Notes under the pieces: model-generated
The model's database searches: none
Told to the model about the DNA's origin: nothing
The model's input: only the letters and a program-made list of their open reading frames with translations
Made by a program: the position numbers and the translations under genes
DNA from: Gemmatimonadaceae bacterium
Lineage (GTDB): Bacteria > Gemmatimonadota > Gemmatimonadetes > Gemmatimonadales > Gemmatimonadaceae
Direction of reading: 5' to 3'
DNA length: 51,099 nucleotides
Assembly (NCBI GenBank): GCA_947457545.1
Contig: CANGXD010000011.1
Coordinates: forward strand, 1-51,099
Shown here: positions 1 to 8,371 of the stretch, piece after piece
Layout of the letters: every line of letters starts with the position of its first letter
Numbering within the stretch: position 1 is the stretch's first letter

Positions 1-930
1 GGTCGCTGGCTCGACGATGACGGGGAGCTCCGGAAGGTGCGCGTCCAGCTGCCAGCGGCGCAGCGTCAGTCTGTGGCCGATCTCGGCGCGCTGCCGTTGC
101 AGGTGCCAGGTCCGGATGCACGTCTGCAGGCCGTGCCCTTCGCGCAGGTGGCGACGGCCACCGCGGTCAGCGCCCCCACCAAGATCGAACATGAAGACGG
201 GGCCGCGACCGTTACCCTCACGGCGAACGTTCTGGGGCGCCCGCTGGGAGATGTGGCGAGCGGCATCGATCGAGTGCTGTCATCCATGTCGCTCCCGCCC
301 GGAGTCACGGTGGCCTACGCCGGCGACGTGAAGGACCAGCAGGAAGTGTTCAGCAATATTCTGCTGGCGCTCGTCGCGGCCGTGGTGGGGATGTATTTCG
401 TGCTCGTGCTGCAGTTCAATTCGTGGATCGAGCCGTTGGCCATTCTCACCTCGTTGCCCCTCTCGGCGGTTGGCGTCGTAGGTGCCTTGTGGATGACCGG
501 CATGACCATCAACATCATGTCACTCATCGGTGTGATTCTGCTGTGCGGTGTGGTGGCGAAGAACGCCATTCTACTGCTGGACTATGCCAAGCAACTACGC
601 GAAGGAGGATGGACGCTGACGGACGCCTTGGTGGAATCAGGAGCGACGCGCCTGCGACCGATCGTGATGACCACCGTCGCGCTGGTCGCCGGTATGGTGC
701 CGGTCGCGATTGGCAGCGGTGAAGGCGCGATGTTCCGGGCGCCGTTGGGTGTGGCGGTGATCGGTGGAACGGTCACCAGCACTGCGCTCACGTTACTGGT
801 TGTTCCGGTCGTGTACGCGCTGCTCGATGGTGTACGGCAGCGGGTCAGCGGCCGGTCTCTCTCCCCTTCCGGACAGGCGTTGCATCACGCGACGTCACAC
901 GGACCCATGAACACCGAGGGCCTGGTGTGA
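1..930 (+). CDS. RND efflux transporter permease, C-terminal part (5' truncated)
   Basis: The reading frame is open from base 1, so the gene starts upstream; about 309 C-terminal residues of an inner-membrane pump of roughly 1000 residues are present. The segment holds the end of the periplasmic porter domain, then the second membrane bundle with several hydrophobic helices. The hallmark stretch GVVAKNAILLLDYA and the region around RLRPIVMTTVALVAG are typical of AcrB/MdtB-like drug or metal exporters (known family features). These pumps use the proton gradient to move hydrophobic compounds or metals out through a tripartite complex. The stop overlaps the start of the following kinase by 4 bp, so pump and two-component system are probably co-transcribed. 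Substrate cannot be told from this fragment. Confidence 0.93.
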   Translation, partial: GRWLDDDGELRKVRVQLPAAQRQSVADLGALPLQVPGPDARLQAVPFAQVATATAVSAPTKIEHEDGAATVTLTANVLGRPLGDVASGIDRVLSSMSLPPGVTVAYAGDVKDQQEVFSNILLALVAAVVGMYFVLVLQFNSWIEPLAILTSLPLSAVGVVGALWMTGMTINIMSLIGVILLCGVVAKNAILLLDYAKQLREGGWTLTDALVESGATRLRPIVMTTVALVAGMVPVAIGSGEGAMFRAPLGVAVIGGTVTSTALTLLVVPVVYALLDGVRQRVSGRSLSPSGQALHHATSHGPMNTEGLV

Positions 931-2060
931 CCTTACCTCTCGAGTACGGGCCGAACGCTGCACCCGCGCGCCCGCGGACCGTGTTGTCGCGCATCTCACA
1001 GGGTGAGCTGCTCACACTGCTGGCGGTGGGGATCTTCGCCGAGTTGCTCACGGTGGGGTGGATTGTCGCGGTCCTCAACCGGGACAACAGCCCGTACTCG
1101 TGGCAGCAGGCCTTTGGGCTCGTTGCCGTGGACTTCGTGTCGCTGGCGTGGCTTCCCGTGCCACTCTTCGCGTGGTACGACCGGTTTCCCTTAGGGGGTG
1201 CGAAGCATGTGCGTCATGCGGTGCTACGTGCACTGGCTGCCGCGCTGCTGCTGTTCGTGTCGTCGTCGATCTCCACAATGGCGCTGCGTTTTGCCGGCGA
1301 TGCCTTCGGTGTACGCCCCGAAGTATTGGCCGTCATGGCGCCGGGTTACCCGGAGCAACTGTTCTGGGCGGCCTGCGCCGTGTTCGGGGTATCGATTGCG
1401 TATCTGGTGTTGCGGCGCTTGCATGGCGCACGTGACCTGGAGCAGCGCAACGCCGAACTGCAGCGGCTGACGCTCGAAGCTCGGCTTAATGCGCTTGCCG
1501 CCGAATTGCAGCCGCACTTTTTGTTCAACGCGCTGAACAATCTCGCGGAACTGGTGCACCACGATCCGGCGCGGGCGGAGGCGATGCTGTTGCATCTGTC
1601 GTCGCTGCTGCAGGCGACGCTCACGACGAGTCGGCAACGCACGGTCCCCTTGGCGGAGGAGCTGCAATTGCTCGACGACTACCTGGCGATACAACGCATG
1701 CGATTCGATGACCGCTTGCAGGTCACGTCCCATATCGAGCCGTCGGTGATGACGGCGCGTATTCCGCCCATGTTGCTGCAACCGCTGGTAGAGAATGCGG
1801 TGGTACACGGCATCGAGGGCCGCGTCGGCGCGTCCCAGCTGCACATCACTATTCGCGCCAACGCGGGCATGGTGGAGGTGGAGGTCGACGATGACGGCCC
1901 GGGTCCCGGCGGCTCGGCGCATCGCGGGACCGGCACCGGCCTGCGGAATGTGCGGGGGCGACTGGCGGCGCTCTATGGAGAGGTCGCGACCGCAGACCTC
2001 ATGACACTTCCCGGAGGCGGTGCGCGCGCCGTGCTGCGTTTTCCGATGGAGAACGCATGA
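927..2060 (+). CDS. LytS/YehU-type sensor histidine kinase
   Basis: A 377-residue membrane histidine kinase of the His_kinase (PF06580) family. Residues about 25-165 contain four hydrophobic segments; a short coiled stretch follows (about 168-190). The phosphoacceptor motif LQPHFLFNALNN places the conserved His at residue 197. The ATPase part shows the N box (LLQPLVENAVVHG) and a glycine-rich GTGTGLRNVRGRL segment. The start is GTG at 927, overlapping the pump stop (GTGA); its own stop overlaps the next gene as ATGA, implying translational coupling in a three-gene operon. It presumably phosphorylates the LytTR regulator immediately downstream. The signal is unknown; location suggests envelope stress or a pump substrate (inference). 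Confidence 0.93.
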   Translation: MTLPLEYGPNAAPARPRTVLSRISQGELLTLLAVGIFAELLTVGWIVAVLNRDNSPYSWQQAFGLVAVDFVSLAWLPVPLFAWYDRFPLGGAKHVRHAVLRALAAALLLFVSSSISTMALRFAGDAFGVRPEVLAVMAPGYPEQLFWAACAVFGVSIAYLVLRRLHGARDLEQRNAELQRLTLEARLNALAAELQPHFLFNALNNLAELVHHDPARAEAMLLHLSSLLQATLTTSRQRTVPLAEELQLLDDYLAIQRMRFDDRLQVTSHIEPSVMTARIPPMLLQPLVENAVVHGIEGRVGASQLHITIRANAGMVEVEVDDDGPGPGGSAHRGTGTGLRNVRGRLAALYGEVATADLMTLPGGGARAVLRFPMENA

Positions 2061-2857
2061 GCGTGATGCACACGTCGCCGGTGCTGCGGGCAATGATCGT
2101 CGATGACGAATCACTCGCGCGCCAGCGTCTCAAACGACTGCTATCGCAGGACAGTCGCGTGCAGGTGGTCGGTGAAGCCGCCGATGTCCCCACGGCACGC
2201 CTGCAGTTGCCGGCGCTCAAGCCCACGTTGTTGTTTCTCGACGTGTCGATGCCGGGCGAAGACGGTTTCGCGCTCTTGCAGGACCTGCCCCCGGAGCTCC
2301 GGCCGTTCGTGGTGTTCGTCACGGCGCACGCCGACGCCGCTGTACGGGCCTTCGATGCCCGGGCCACCGATTTTCTGGTCAAGCCGGTGCGGGTCGAGCG
2401 TCTCACGGAATCCGTTGGCCGTGCCTTGGAAGCGATGGAATCGCGAGCGACCGCGCAGCCGCTGTTCGACGAGGAAATCCGGGCGGAACTGGCCCGCCTC
2501 GTGCGCGGGGTCGCGGGACACCGCGATACGCCAACGTCGCTGGTGCATTTCGCTGTCACCGTGGGGCGGCGCACCCGCTTCGTGAAGATCGATGAGGTCG
2601 ACTGGTTCGAAGCGGATGGCAACTATGTGCGCCTGCATGTGGGGCGCGAGACGCACCTGGTGCGCACGACCATGCAGAAGCTCGAGCAGAACCTGGATCC
2701 GCTCCGGTTTGCACGCATTCACCGGTCGTACATCGTACCGCTCGACCGGGTGCAGGAGCTGGTGCAGCTCAGCACGGGAGAATACGAACTGCGGCTGCGC
2801 ACCGATGTGGCGCTCCCGGTCATGCGGAGTTACCGGGACCGACTGCCGCTGGGGTGA
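2057..2857 (+). CDS. LytTR-family DNA-binding response regulator
   Basis: A 266-residue response regulator. The receiver domain (about 10-125) has the acidic pair DD16-17, phosphorylated Asp62 in LFLDVSMPG, and Lys109 in FLVKP. The C-terminal half (about 160-266) is a LytTR DNA-binding domain, recognisable from VGRRTRFVKIDEVDWFEADGN-like and FARIHRSYIVPLDRV segments. LytTR domains bind direct repeats in the major groove and usually act with LytS-type kinases, as here. The ATG overlaps the kinase stop by 4 bp. A perfect hairpin terminator follows 9 bp after the stop codon. The target may be the upstream RND pump (inference). Confidence 0.95.
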   Translation: MSVMHTSPVLRAMIVDDESLARQRLKRLLSQDSRVQVVGEAADVPTARLQLPALKPTLLFLDVSMPGEDGFALLQDLPPELRPFVVFVTAHADAAVRAFDARATDFLVKPVRVERLTESVGRALEAMESRATAQPLFDEEIRAELARLVRGVAGHRDTPTSLVHFAVTVGRRTRFVKIDEVDWFEADGNYVRLHVGRETHLVRTTMQKLEQNLDPLRFARIHRSYIVPLDRVQELVQLSTGEYELRLRTDVALPVMRSYRDRLPLG

Positions 2858-2866
2858 CGAAAGACA

Positions 2867-2897
2867 AAACGGGCCGCCAATGATTGGCGGCCCGTTT
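2867..2897. terminator. Perfect 14-bp stem terminator between convergent genes
   Basis: The arms AAACGGGCCGCCAA (2867-2880) and TTGGCGGCCCGTTT (2884-2897) are exact reverse complements with a 3-nt loop. The T-rich end on either strand makes it plausible as a bidirectional intrinsic terminator for the LytTR operon (+) and the S41 protease gene (-). Confidence 0.85.
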
Positions 2898-2924
2898 GCG
2901 ATACGTGTCGAACCATCCCGCGCG

Positions 2925-4532
2925 TTACATGCCGCTCCGGCGCGCCACACCCGGCTTGGCGGTCGGCGTGCTGGCGGCGGCGGTGAAGAGATCCTTCTGG
3001 GTGTTGCCCTGGCGCATGATTTCCATGGCGCGGCGCAGCTGGTTGTCGTCCTTCAGGCTGCGGCGGCGCACAAGTGTATCTCCGAAGGCGATCTTGGCCA
3101 CGCGGTCTTCGATGCTCCGGTCGACATCGCTCGAGCCGGCGTCCCACACGGCCTTGTCCAACTTGACCGTGTCGGCAATGAGGCGGCGGTACACTTCGTC
3201 ACGCCACGCCGGCTGCACTTCGAAGTTGGGCGCGACCTTCCCCTTCTGCTGCTCAGCGACAGCGGCCACGTGTGCGAGATACTTGCCGTACACCGGCAGC
3301 AGCGCACGGCGGAGCTGCTGCTCGGCGGTCGAGAGCGTATCCGACTGCACGATCACGTCGGGGGTGATGGCACCGCCGCCGTAGACGGTGCGGCCGCTGG
3401 CCGACTTGAACACCGGACGCGCCTTGCGCACCGAGTCGGTCTCGAGGCTGTCGGGCATGACTTCGACGAACTGCCCTTCCGCGTTGATCTTGCGATCCTT
3501 CTGAATGGAGCGCCCCGACGGCGTGTACCACTTGCCCGTCGTGATCTTGAGTGCATAGCCACCATCGAGGTTGTACACGCTCTGCACGAGTCCTTTGCCG
3601 AAGCTCGTCGTGCCCACGACCAGCGCGCGATCGTAGTCCTGGAGCGCGCCGGCCACGATCTCCGACGCAGACGCCGAACCGCCGTCGACCATCACGACGA
3701 GCGGAATGGCGGGCGCGAGCGGATCCTGTTGCGACACGAACTTCTGGAACTCCGCGCGTCCACGCACCGACAACAGCTCCTTGCCCTTGGGGAGGAACAG
3801 GTTGGACATGGAGAACGCCTCTTCGAGGATACCGCCCGGGTTACCGCGCAGGTCGATGATGAACCCCTTCGCGCCCTTTTTGCCGAGCGCGATGACGGCA
3901 TTCGCGATGTCTTCGGTGGTCTGCTCGGAGAAGCGTTCCAGCGGGATGTAGCCGGTCCGTTCGTCGAGCATCATGCTGTAGCGCACCGCCGGGACATGAA
4001 TTTCCGCGCGCTTGAAGCTGAGTTTGACGGGCTGCGCCACGCCGATGCGCAGGAACTGCACCGTGACCGGCGTGCCGATGGGGCCGAGGAGCTTGTTCTG
4101 TACCTGCTGCGTGCTGAAGCCGCGCGCGCTGGTGGTGTCGACGAGGGCAATCTTGTCCCCTTCCAGCACGCCGCCCTGTTCTGCGGGGGAGCCGGGGAAG
4201 ACTTTGTTCACCGTCACGTAGTCGCCCACCTTCACGATCTCCATGCCGATACCGGCGTAGCGACCGTTGGTGTTGCGCGAAAACTCTTCGAGCTGCTTGG
4301 GGGTGAAGAGCTCGGTGTAGGGATCGTTGAGTTCCTTCACGAGCCCGCGCGCGGCCTTTTCGTACAGCATCTGCGCGTCGAGGGTGTCCACGTACCGGAG
4401 GGCGACGAAGGTCAGCACCTGGTCGAGGAGTTGCGCTCCGCCCCGTGTCGAGCGCGCCTGCAGGGCGAAGCCCGAGGCGAGCAAGGGAAGGAGCACGAGG
4501 CTGGCCAGGACGGCCTTGCGGTTACGGGTCAT
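2925..4532 (-). CDS. S41 family C-terminal processing protease
   Basis: A 535-residue exported serine protease of the CtpA/Prc type. The N-terminus (MTRNRKAVLASLVLLPLLAS) is a signal peptide or anchor. A PDZ domain lies around residues 85-165 (YAGIGMEI, then VFPGSPAEQGGVLEGDKI). The protease core follows: GFIIDLRGNPGG, the nucleophile Ser in GGSASASEIVAGAL near residue 290, and the general-base Lys in GTTSFGKGLVQS about 25 residues later. A roughly 150-residue C-terminal extension rich in charged residues follows. Such enzymes cleave exported proteins near their C-termini in the periplasm and are gated by the PDZ domain. It is transcribed convergently with the LytTR operon, and I see no obvious operon partner upstream (80 bp gap). 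Confidence 0.94.
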   Translation of the reverse strand: MTRNRKAVLASLVLLPLLASGFALQARSTRGGAQLLDQVLTFVALRYVDTLDAQMLYEKAARGLVKELNDPYTELFTPKQLEEFSRNTNGRYAGIGMEIVKVGDYVTVNKVFPGSPAEQGGVLEGDKIALVDTTSARGFSTQQVQNKLLGPIGTPVTVQFLRIGVAQPVKLSFKRAEIHVPAVRYSMMLDERTGYIPLERFSEQTTEDIANAVIALGKKGAKGFIIDLRGNPGGILEEAFSMSNLFLPKGKELLSVRGRAEFQKFVSQQDPLAPAIPLVVMVDGGSASASEIVAGALQDYDRALVVGTTSFGKGLVQSVYNLDGGYALKITTGKWYTPSGRSIQKDRKINAEGQFVEVMPDSLETDSVRKARPVFKSASGRTVYGGGAITPDVIVQSDTLSTAEQQLRRALLPVYGKYLAHVAAVAEQQKGKVAPNFEVQPAWRDEVYRRLIADTVKLDKAVWDAGSSDVDRSIEDRVAKIAFGDTLVRRRSLKDDNQLRRAMEIMRQGNTQKDLFTAAASTPTAKPGVARRSGM

Positions 4533-4612
4533 GCGGGTCTCACGAAAGGGAGGAACTGAAGACTACCACTATGTACGTACGTCGCCAGCCCGCCGCTGTT
4601 CCCAATCAGACC

Positions 4613-5515
4613 TCAGGTCTCATCCCTTGGCCGCGACCCCAGCACATAGTCCACATGCCATTCCTTCTCGTACTGCCGGATGGCGATGTCGCGCACCAGC
4701 CCAGCCGACAGCAGCATTTCATGCGCCGGCTGCAGGACGCGGGTCAGGTGGCTCGGGTACCGCTGGCTGAGCGGCATCTGCTCGGCCAGCCGCTCGAGCG
4801 TAATGCGCCAGGACAGGCGCCCGTCGGACCGGGCGACTTCGAGAATGCGGTACAGTCGACGGGCGACGGGGCTGGACAGGGCGTGGTACCGGGCGGCCGA
4901 CAGCGTAATGACGTGACGGGCAGCGAGGTTGGCGCGCAACGTGGCCGACAGCGTCACCCGGGCGTCACCTGGTTCGCCCGCGGCCAAATTGCCGAACAGG
5001 TGGAGCTGCTCACGGTCGGCCACGCGCCGACGCTGGACCGACACGGTGCTCAGCACGGTGAAGCTGATATCGGCCGGGCCCGTGGGTGCCGACCAGTACG
5101 CCCCTTCGGTGCTCTCGAGGGTCGTGCGCTCGAGGCGGGTAAGGGCGGCGCGGAGCTGCTCGTAGGTGCGCCCGTCGGCCCGTCGTCCCATGGAGCGCAG
5201 GAACGAGTGCAGGGTGAACGTCACCGCGCCGTCAGCGGGCGAGCCGGCCTCGTGATAGCGGTGCAGCAGTTCGACGTAGACATCCTGGTCGAACGTGCCC
5301 GGGAGCCGATCGCCGGGAGCAGGGATGACGCGCCAGCGCCCGCCGTTCTCGGTCGTGAACGAGACGGGCGCATCATCGGCTGAATCACTGAGCCGGAAAA
5401 GCGGGAGCTCCTCGAGCGAACGGTCGAGGACCACTCCGCGCACGGCGGGACGCTTGCGAGCGGCGAGAGTCACGGCGGGGAAGTTGATGAGGCGAGGGAG
5501 GATGCGCCAGTGCAA
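4613..5515 (-). CDS. RepA-like replication initiator protein (orphan)
   Basis: A 300-residue protein resembling the plasmid 'replication initiator protein A' (RPA, PF10134) family. Visible family-like features are LEELPLFRLSD near residues 34-44, the central ARRLYRILEVARSDGRLSWRI-type winged-helix region, and a C-terminal KEWHVDYVLG strand. It has no signal peptide or membrane helix. The ORF begins with TTG at 5515; GTG codons near residues 25-28 sit closer to the conserved part, so the start is uncertain. RPA proteins bind iterons to start plasmid replication, but I see no iterons or partition genes beside it. It could be a domesticated regulator or the remnant of an integrated replicon (inference). 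Confidence 0.7.
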   Translation of the reverse strand: MHWRILPRLINFPAVTLAARKRPAVRGVVLDRSLEELPLFRLSDSADDAPVSFTTENGGRWRVIPAPGDRLPGTFDQDVYVELLHRYHEAGSPADGAVTFTLHSFLRSMGRRADGRTYEQLRAALTRLERTTLESTEGAYWSAPTGPADISFTVLSTVSVQRRRVADREQLHLFGNLAAGEPGDARVTLSATLRANLAARHVITLSAARYHALSSPVARRLYRILEVARSDGRLSWRITLERLAEQMPLSQRYPSHLTRVLQPAHEMLLSAGLVRDIAIRQYEKEWHVDYVLGSRPRDET

Positions 5516-5757
5516 CCCCTATTGGCGACTCCACATCGACCGTAACGCCGAGACCGATCGCGGTCGGTTAGCCAAGGAGTCGAACGCCGTCAGTGCAACT
5601 TGCCGAAAGAGCAACAGGTTCTGCGGTGCGAGGGTAATCGAGTTTTCTTAGTCCGTCTGTTCGCCTCGCGTAATCGGTGCAGGCCGTCGAGTACACCGGT
5701 AATACTCGGGGTCTAATCCATTGATTCCAGTCAAAAAAACGCTCATGTAACGCTGTG

Positions 5758-5786
5758 TTGCACAACGGCGCTTGAACCGATATCAT
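5758..5786 (+). promoter_or_regulatory. Candidate sigma-70-like promoter for the C-tract lipoprotein gene
   Basis: TTGCAC at 5758-5763 and TATCAT at 5781-5786 are separated by 17 bp. The -10 matches five of six consensus positions, the -35 only three. Transcription would begin near 5793, about 50 nt before the ATG at 5843. Supported by pattern only. Confidence 0.4.
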
Positions 5787-5830
5787 CGCCTCGCGGAAAA
5801 TTACGCCGCGAAATAAATCATCATATTTTT

Positions 5831-5835
5831 GAGGA
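5831..5835 (+). promoter_or_regulatory. Ribosome binding site deciding the start at 5843
   Basis: GAGGA lies 7 nt upstream of the ATG at 5843, whereas the ATG at 5898 that opens the long reading frame has no purine-rich element ahead of it. This favours translation from 5843 and therefore a frame change across the C tract. Confidence 0.6.
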
Positions 5836-5842
5836 ATATCGT

Positions 5843-7034
5843 ATGCGTCACCGTCTAACTGCGGCCATCGGCATCTGTCTTTTGTCAGCTTGCGCCGATG
5901 AAAGCAGTAGTGTCACCCCCCCCCCCGCTTTCCGAACTGACAAGTCGCTCGGAAAGAGAACCGCGCGTTCGTGCTCTCCCCGGCGGAACCGTCGAAAGGC
6001 TGGACGCCACGGGGAAGGTCGTTGGTGTACTCCGAAGGGATCCTAAGGACCACCCGTCAGAAGCAAGAAGTGCCCGGCGCCTCATCGCCGATATGCCACG
6101 AATCACCAACGAGGTTCGGGCAGCCATAAAGGCGAGCTCGCAGACAAGTGATCACAGGCTCCTCAACACGGTTCTTCTCGTGACCGAGCAACGAACCCCC
6201 AGCGAGGTTCTCGACGTCCTAAGCTCATTGCCGATCGCCAAGAATAGTGCATGGGTATTCACCGATGCCGGCATGCAGGAGCTGCGTACCTACAGTTACC
6301 TAGGAAAACCAGTCGTGCGAGTCCACGGCACTCCGATTTCCGCACGCGCGCTTGCTTCCGGGAACTTGGACGGGTCGTCCACAAGTCTAGGACCCATCAC
6401 TTCGACCAAGCAGTCTCTCGGCTACGATCACATTCGACCCGACGCATCCATCTCCACGGAGCTTCCGCCGAATTTTCTCCCCGTTGAGTTTCCTGACGAT
6501 GCAATGGAGGAGGTGCCTCATGATCATCCCCAAGCTGCTTCGCCCGCACAGATCGAACAAGCAATTGTCGCGATGATCGTTCTCGAAAGCGGCGTTAGTG
6601 CAATGCTTGAAGCCGAGTCTCAGGCGCAAGCTTCTTTCGAAGCATGGCTAAGTACTCAGACTTCAGCGGGACGCGGACCGTTACACAGCACGTTCGAGTT
6701 CTTCTTTCAGAGTGTCAGCAATACTGCCGACGAAAACTGCATCTACCAAGGCCTTCAGGCCACTTCGGCATTGGTGATGTCAATCGGAGGCGCGGTAGCC
6801 TCGCAGACCGCGCTTAATGGCCATCTGGCGGCCGGAACGGCCGCGACGCTGAAAGGTATGGGAGTCGCTCTCCTGACCTACAGTGCCTACATCGGAGCAG
6901 CCGTTGCAGCATACGCTGTGTACAAAGCGACAGAGTGTCGCTTTAACCGGCGCAATGGAGGACCGGCCAGTCAGGTGGCGCTGCCCTATGATTCTGAGCT
7001 GACCGGTACTCTTCGCTGTTCAGTCGCCGCGTAG
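5843..7034 (+). pseudogene. Putative lipoprotein split by an 11-C homopolymer (phase-variable or frameshifted)
   Basis: Frame one starts at ATG 5843 behind a good ribosome binding site and encodes MRHRLTAAIGICLLSAC, a lipoprotein signal with a lipobox ending in Cys17. It runs into C11 at 5916-5926 and then a stop near 6046. The long frame, 5898-7034 (378 codons), has a weak start inside the signal region. Deleting one C joins the two exactly into a protein of about 396 residues. The body is unrecognised: a polar N-terminal two thirds, then a hydrophobic alanine/glycine-rich region (roughly residues 290-350 of the long frame) and four cysteines overall. GC is lower than in neighbours. It may be phase variable, a true pseudogene or a sequencing slip. 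The next gene follows 17 bp later and is probably co-expressed. Confidence 0.65.
5916..5926 (+). repeat. C11 homopolymer tract
   Basis: Eleven consecutive C residues sit inside codons just after the lipobox. The tract separates the signal-peptide frame from the body frame; C10 or C13 would restore one continuous reading frame, C11 does not. Confidence 0.9.
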
Positions 7035-7051
7035 TGGGATAGAGGAGACAG

Positions 7052-7339
7052 ATGATCGACTCGTTCTTTTCAAGTCTCGGCCTTTTCGGAGCTATTCTCG
7101 GCGGCTTCGGCTTCATCGTCTACCTGTTGGCGAAAGGAAAAGGCGACGGATTCCCGACCTCTCTCATGGCGGTTGCAGTTTTGGGCAACGCTGCCTTCGC
7201 AATCACGCGGTACGCCGGATTCGCCCGCACAGGGTGGCCACTGATCGTCGCGCAGATCACCGCACTAACCTCAGGCGGCATTTTTCTGGTGATTGTATAC
7301 CGACGCTGGCGAGAGGATAAACTGAACCGCCGAGACTAG
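7052..7339 (+). CDS. Small three-helix membrane protein, function unknown
   Basis: A 95-residue protein with three hydrophobic segments (about 5-27, 36-55 and 60-83) and a basic C-terminal tail (YRRWREDKLNRRD), which predicts a cytoplasmic C-terminus. The ATG at 7052 has a GAGGAG-like ribosome binding site directly upstream. It begins 17 bp after the stop of the C-tract lipoprotein gene, so the two probably form one transcript and may work together (inference). I do not recognise a family. A hairpin that could terminate the transcript follows at 7347-7379. Confidence 0.75.
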   Translation: MIDSFFSSLGLFGAILGGFGFIVYLLAKGKGDGFPTSLMAVAVLGNAAFAITRYAGFARTGWPLIVAQITALTSGGIFLVIVYRRWREDKLNRRD

Positions 7340-7346
7340 GTGGCAG

Positions 7347-7379
7347 AGCGGGCGCCCTTGCATGACGAGTGCGCCCGCT
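7347..7379 (+). terminator. Hairpin after the small membrane protein gene
   Basis: AGCGGGCGC (7347-7355) and GCGCCCGCT (7371-7379) are exact reverse complements with a 15-nt loop. The downstream tail is only weakly T-rich (TCAACTCCCTATATTTT), so termination is plausible, not certain. Confidence 0.6.
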
Positions 7380-7447
7380 TCAACTCCCTATATTTTCTCT
7401 GCGGCTTGTCTTTGGCTGAGGGGAAGCCGTTTACCAGCGCCGACGCC

Positions 7448-8371
7448 TCAACAGCACGCGCCGAGGCAGTCGATCAACTCGTCGCGTAACGGAGCGGCCC
7501 GCTCCGCGAACGCCTGCTGACGACGCTGGTATTCGTCGCGCCCTTCGGCGGTTTCAATGCGCACGGGCTCGAATCCCATGGCCCGCAGGTCGTACGGGCC
7601 GGCTTCCATGTCTAGCACGCGGAGGTCGGACGCCAACGTGAAGCACGCAAAGAGCAGGTCACTCCCTATCCACGGCATCGCGCCGAATGCCCAGCGATAG
7701 AGGTCCATATTGGCGTGAATGCACCCGGGCTGTTCGCGGTCGTAGCGCGTGGCATATGCGAGCGGCAAGCGATTGAGCGGCTTGGCCTCGGGGGCAAAAA
7801 AGCGGAAGGCGTCGAAGTGGCTGCACGCCACCGGCCGGCTTTCCACCAGCGCGTCGACTTCATGTTGCGGCAGTCGCAGCGGCGCGATGTGCGCGTGACG
7901 GATGTCGTGGCCACGGTACACCATGGCCCACTCGTGCATGCCGAAGCAGCCGAAGTTGGGGGCGCGCTCGCGGGTGGCGAGGAGCATCTCGCGCACGCCG
8001 GAGAGTTTGGTGCGCACGTCGTGCGACATGGCGCGGAGGTCGCGCTGAATGACGCCGTTGGCAGCCACGTACACGGGCGCGTTGAAGCGTTCGCGCGCCG
8101 GTGCGCTGTCTTCGAGCGCCTCGTGCGGCGCCGGGTGCCACGTCTCGAGCTGCCCCGCCGAGTACGGGTAGTACTGGAAGAGGAAGTCGTACACCGGATG
8201 CGCTTCGCCGCGCGCCCGACGTTCACGCCGCGGACGCGCCCACGGCTGCACACGATCATAGTGTTCCGCCGCGCGCGCCTGCCATTGTGCGGTGCTCAGA
8301 ACCGTCAGAGCATCTCCGGTTCCATCGTCTCCTCGACGACTTTGCCGTTCACCAGCTTCACGTGATAGCAC
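7448..8371 (-). CDS. Conserved uncharacterised protein (family often labelled '3-methyladenine DNA glycosylase')
   Basis: About 290-300 residues. Conserved blocks include HPVYDFLFQYYPYSAGQLETWHP, NFGCFGMHEWAMVYR, CSHFDAFRFFAPEAKPLNR, EQPGCIHANMDLYRWA and LDMEAGPYDLRAMGF (each given only as family hallmarks). I associate this pattern with a family common in actinobacteria that carries the name 3-methyladenine DNA glycosylase in databases without obvious glycosylase motifs; the true function is unknown. The start is uncertain: GTG at 8371 would overlap the upstream gene by 67 bp, while homologous sequence seems to begin near VLSTAQW, where only CTG codons are available (about 8306-8308, touching the upstream TGA). 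Last gene of the fic-containing run. Confidence 0.8.
   Translation of the reverse strand: MLSREAGERQSRRGDDGTGDALTVLSTAQWQARAAEHYDRVQPWARPRRERRARGEAHPVYDFLFQYYPYSAGQLETWHPAPHEALEDSAPARERFNAPVYVAANGVIQRDLRAMSHDVRTKLSGVREMLLATRERAPNFGCFGMHEWAMVYRGHDIRHAHIAPLRLPQHEVDALVESRPVACSHFDAFRFFAPEAKPLNRLPLAYATRYDREQPGCIHANMDLYRWAFGAMPWIGSDLLFACFTLASDLRVLDMEAGPYDLRAMGFEPVRIETAEGRDEYQRRQQAFAERAAPLRDELIDCLGACC

Larger units (their letters stand above)
5516..5842. other. 327-bp gene-free, lower-GC spacer between divergent genes
   Basis: The stretch separates the RepA-like gene (-) from the lipoprotein gene (+). It is visibly poorer in G+C than the flanks, especially after 5700, and contains a run of seven A's near 5732. 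I find no convincing ORF, tRNA or repeat. A promoter candidate is given separately; a small palindromic stretch around ACCGATCGCGGT near 5550 is the only other structure noticed. Confidence 0.6.

Noticed and set aside
2592..4559. A 655-codon plus-strand frame opposite the S41 protease gene
   Set aside because: It is the complementary-frame shadow of a well-supported protease with signal peptide and catalytic motifs.
5568..5786. A 72-codon minus-strand frame in the spacer before the C-tract gene
   Set aside because: No ribosome binding site and no family pattern; overlaps the promoter candidate.
5500..5842. Possible tRNA or attachment site beside the RepA-like gene
   Set aside because: No cloverleaf arms, CCA end or direct-repeat pair could be found.
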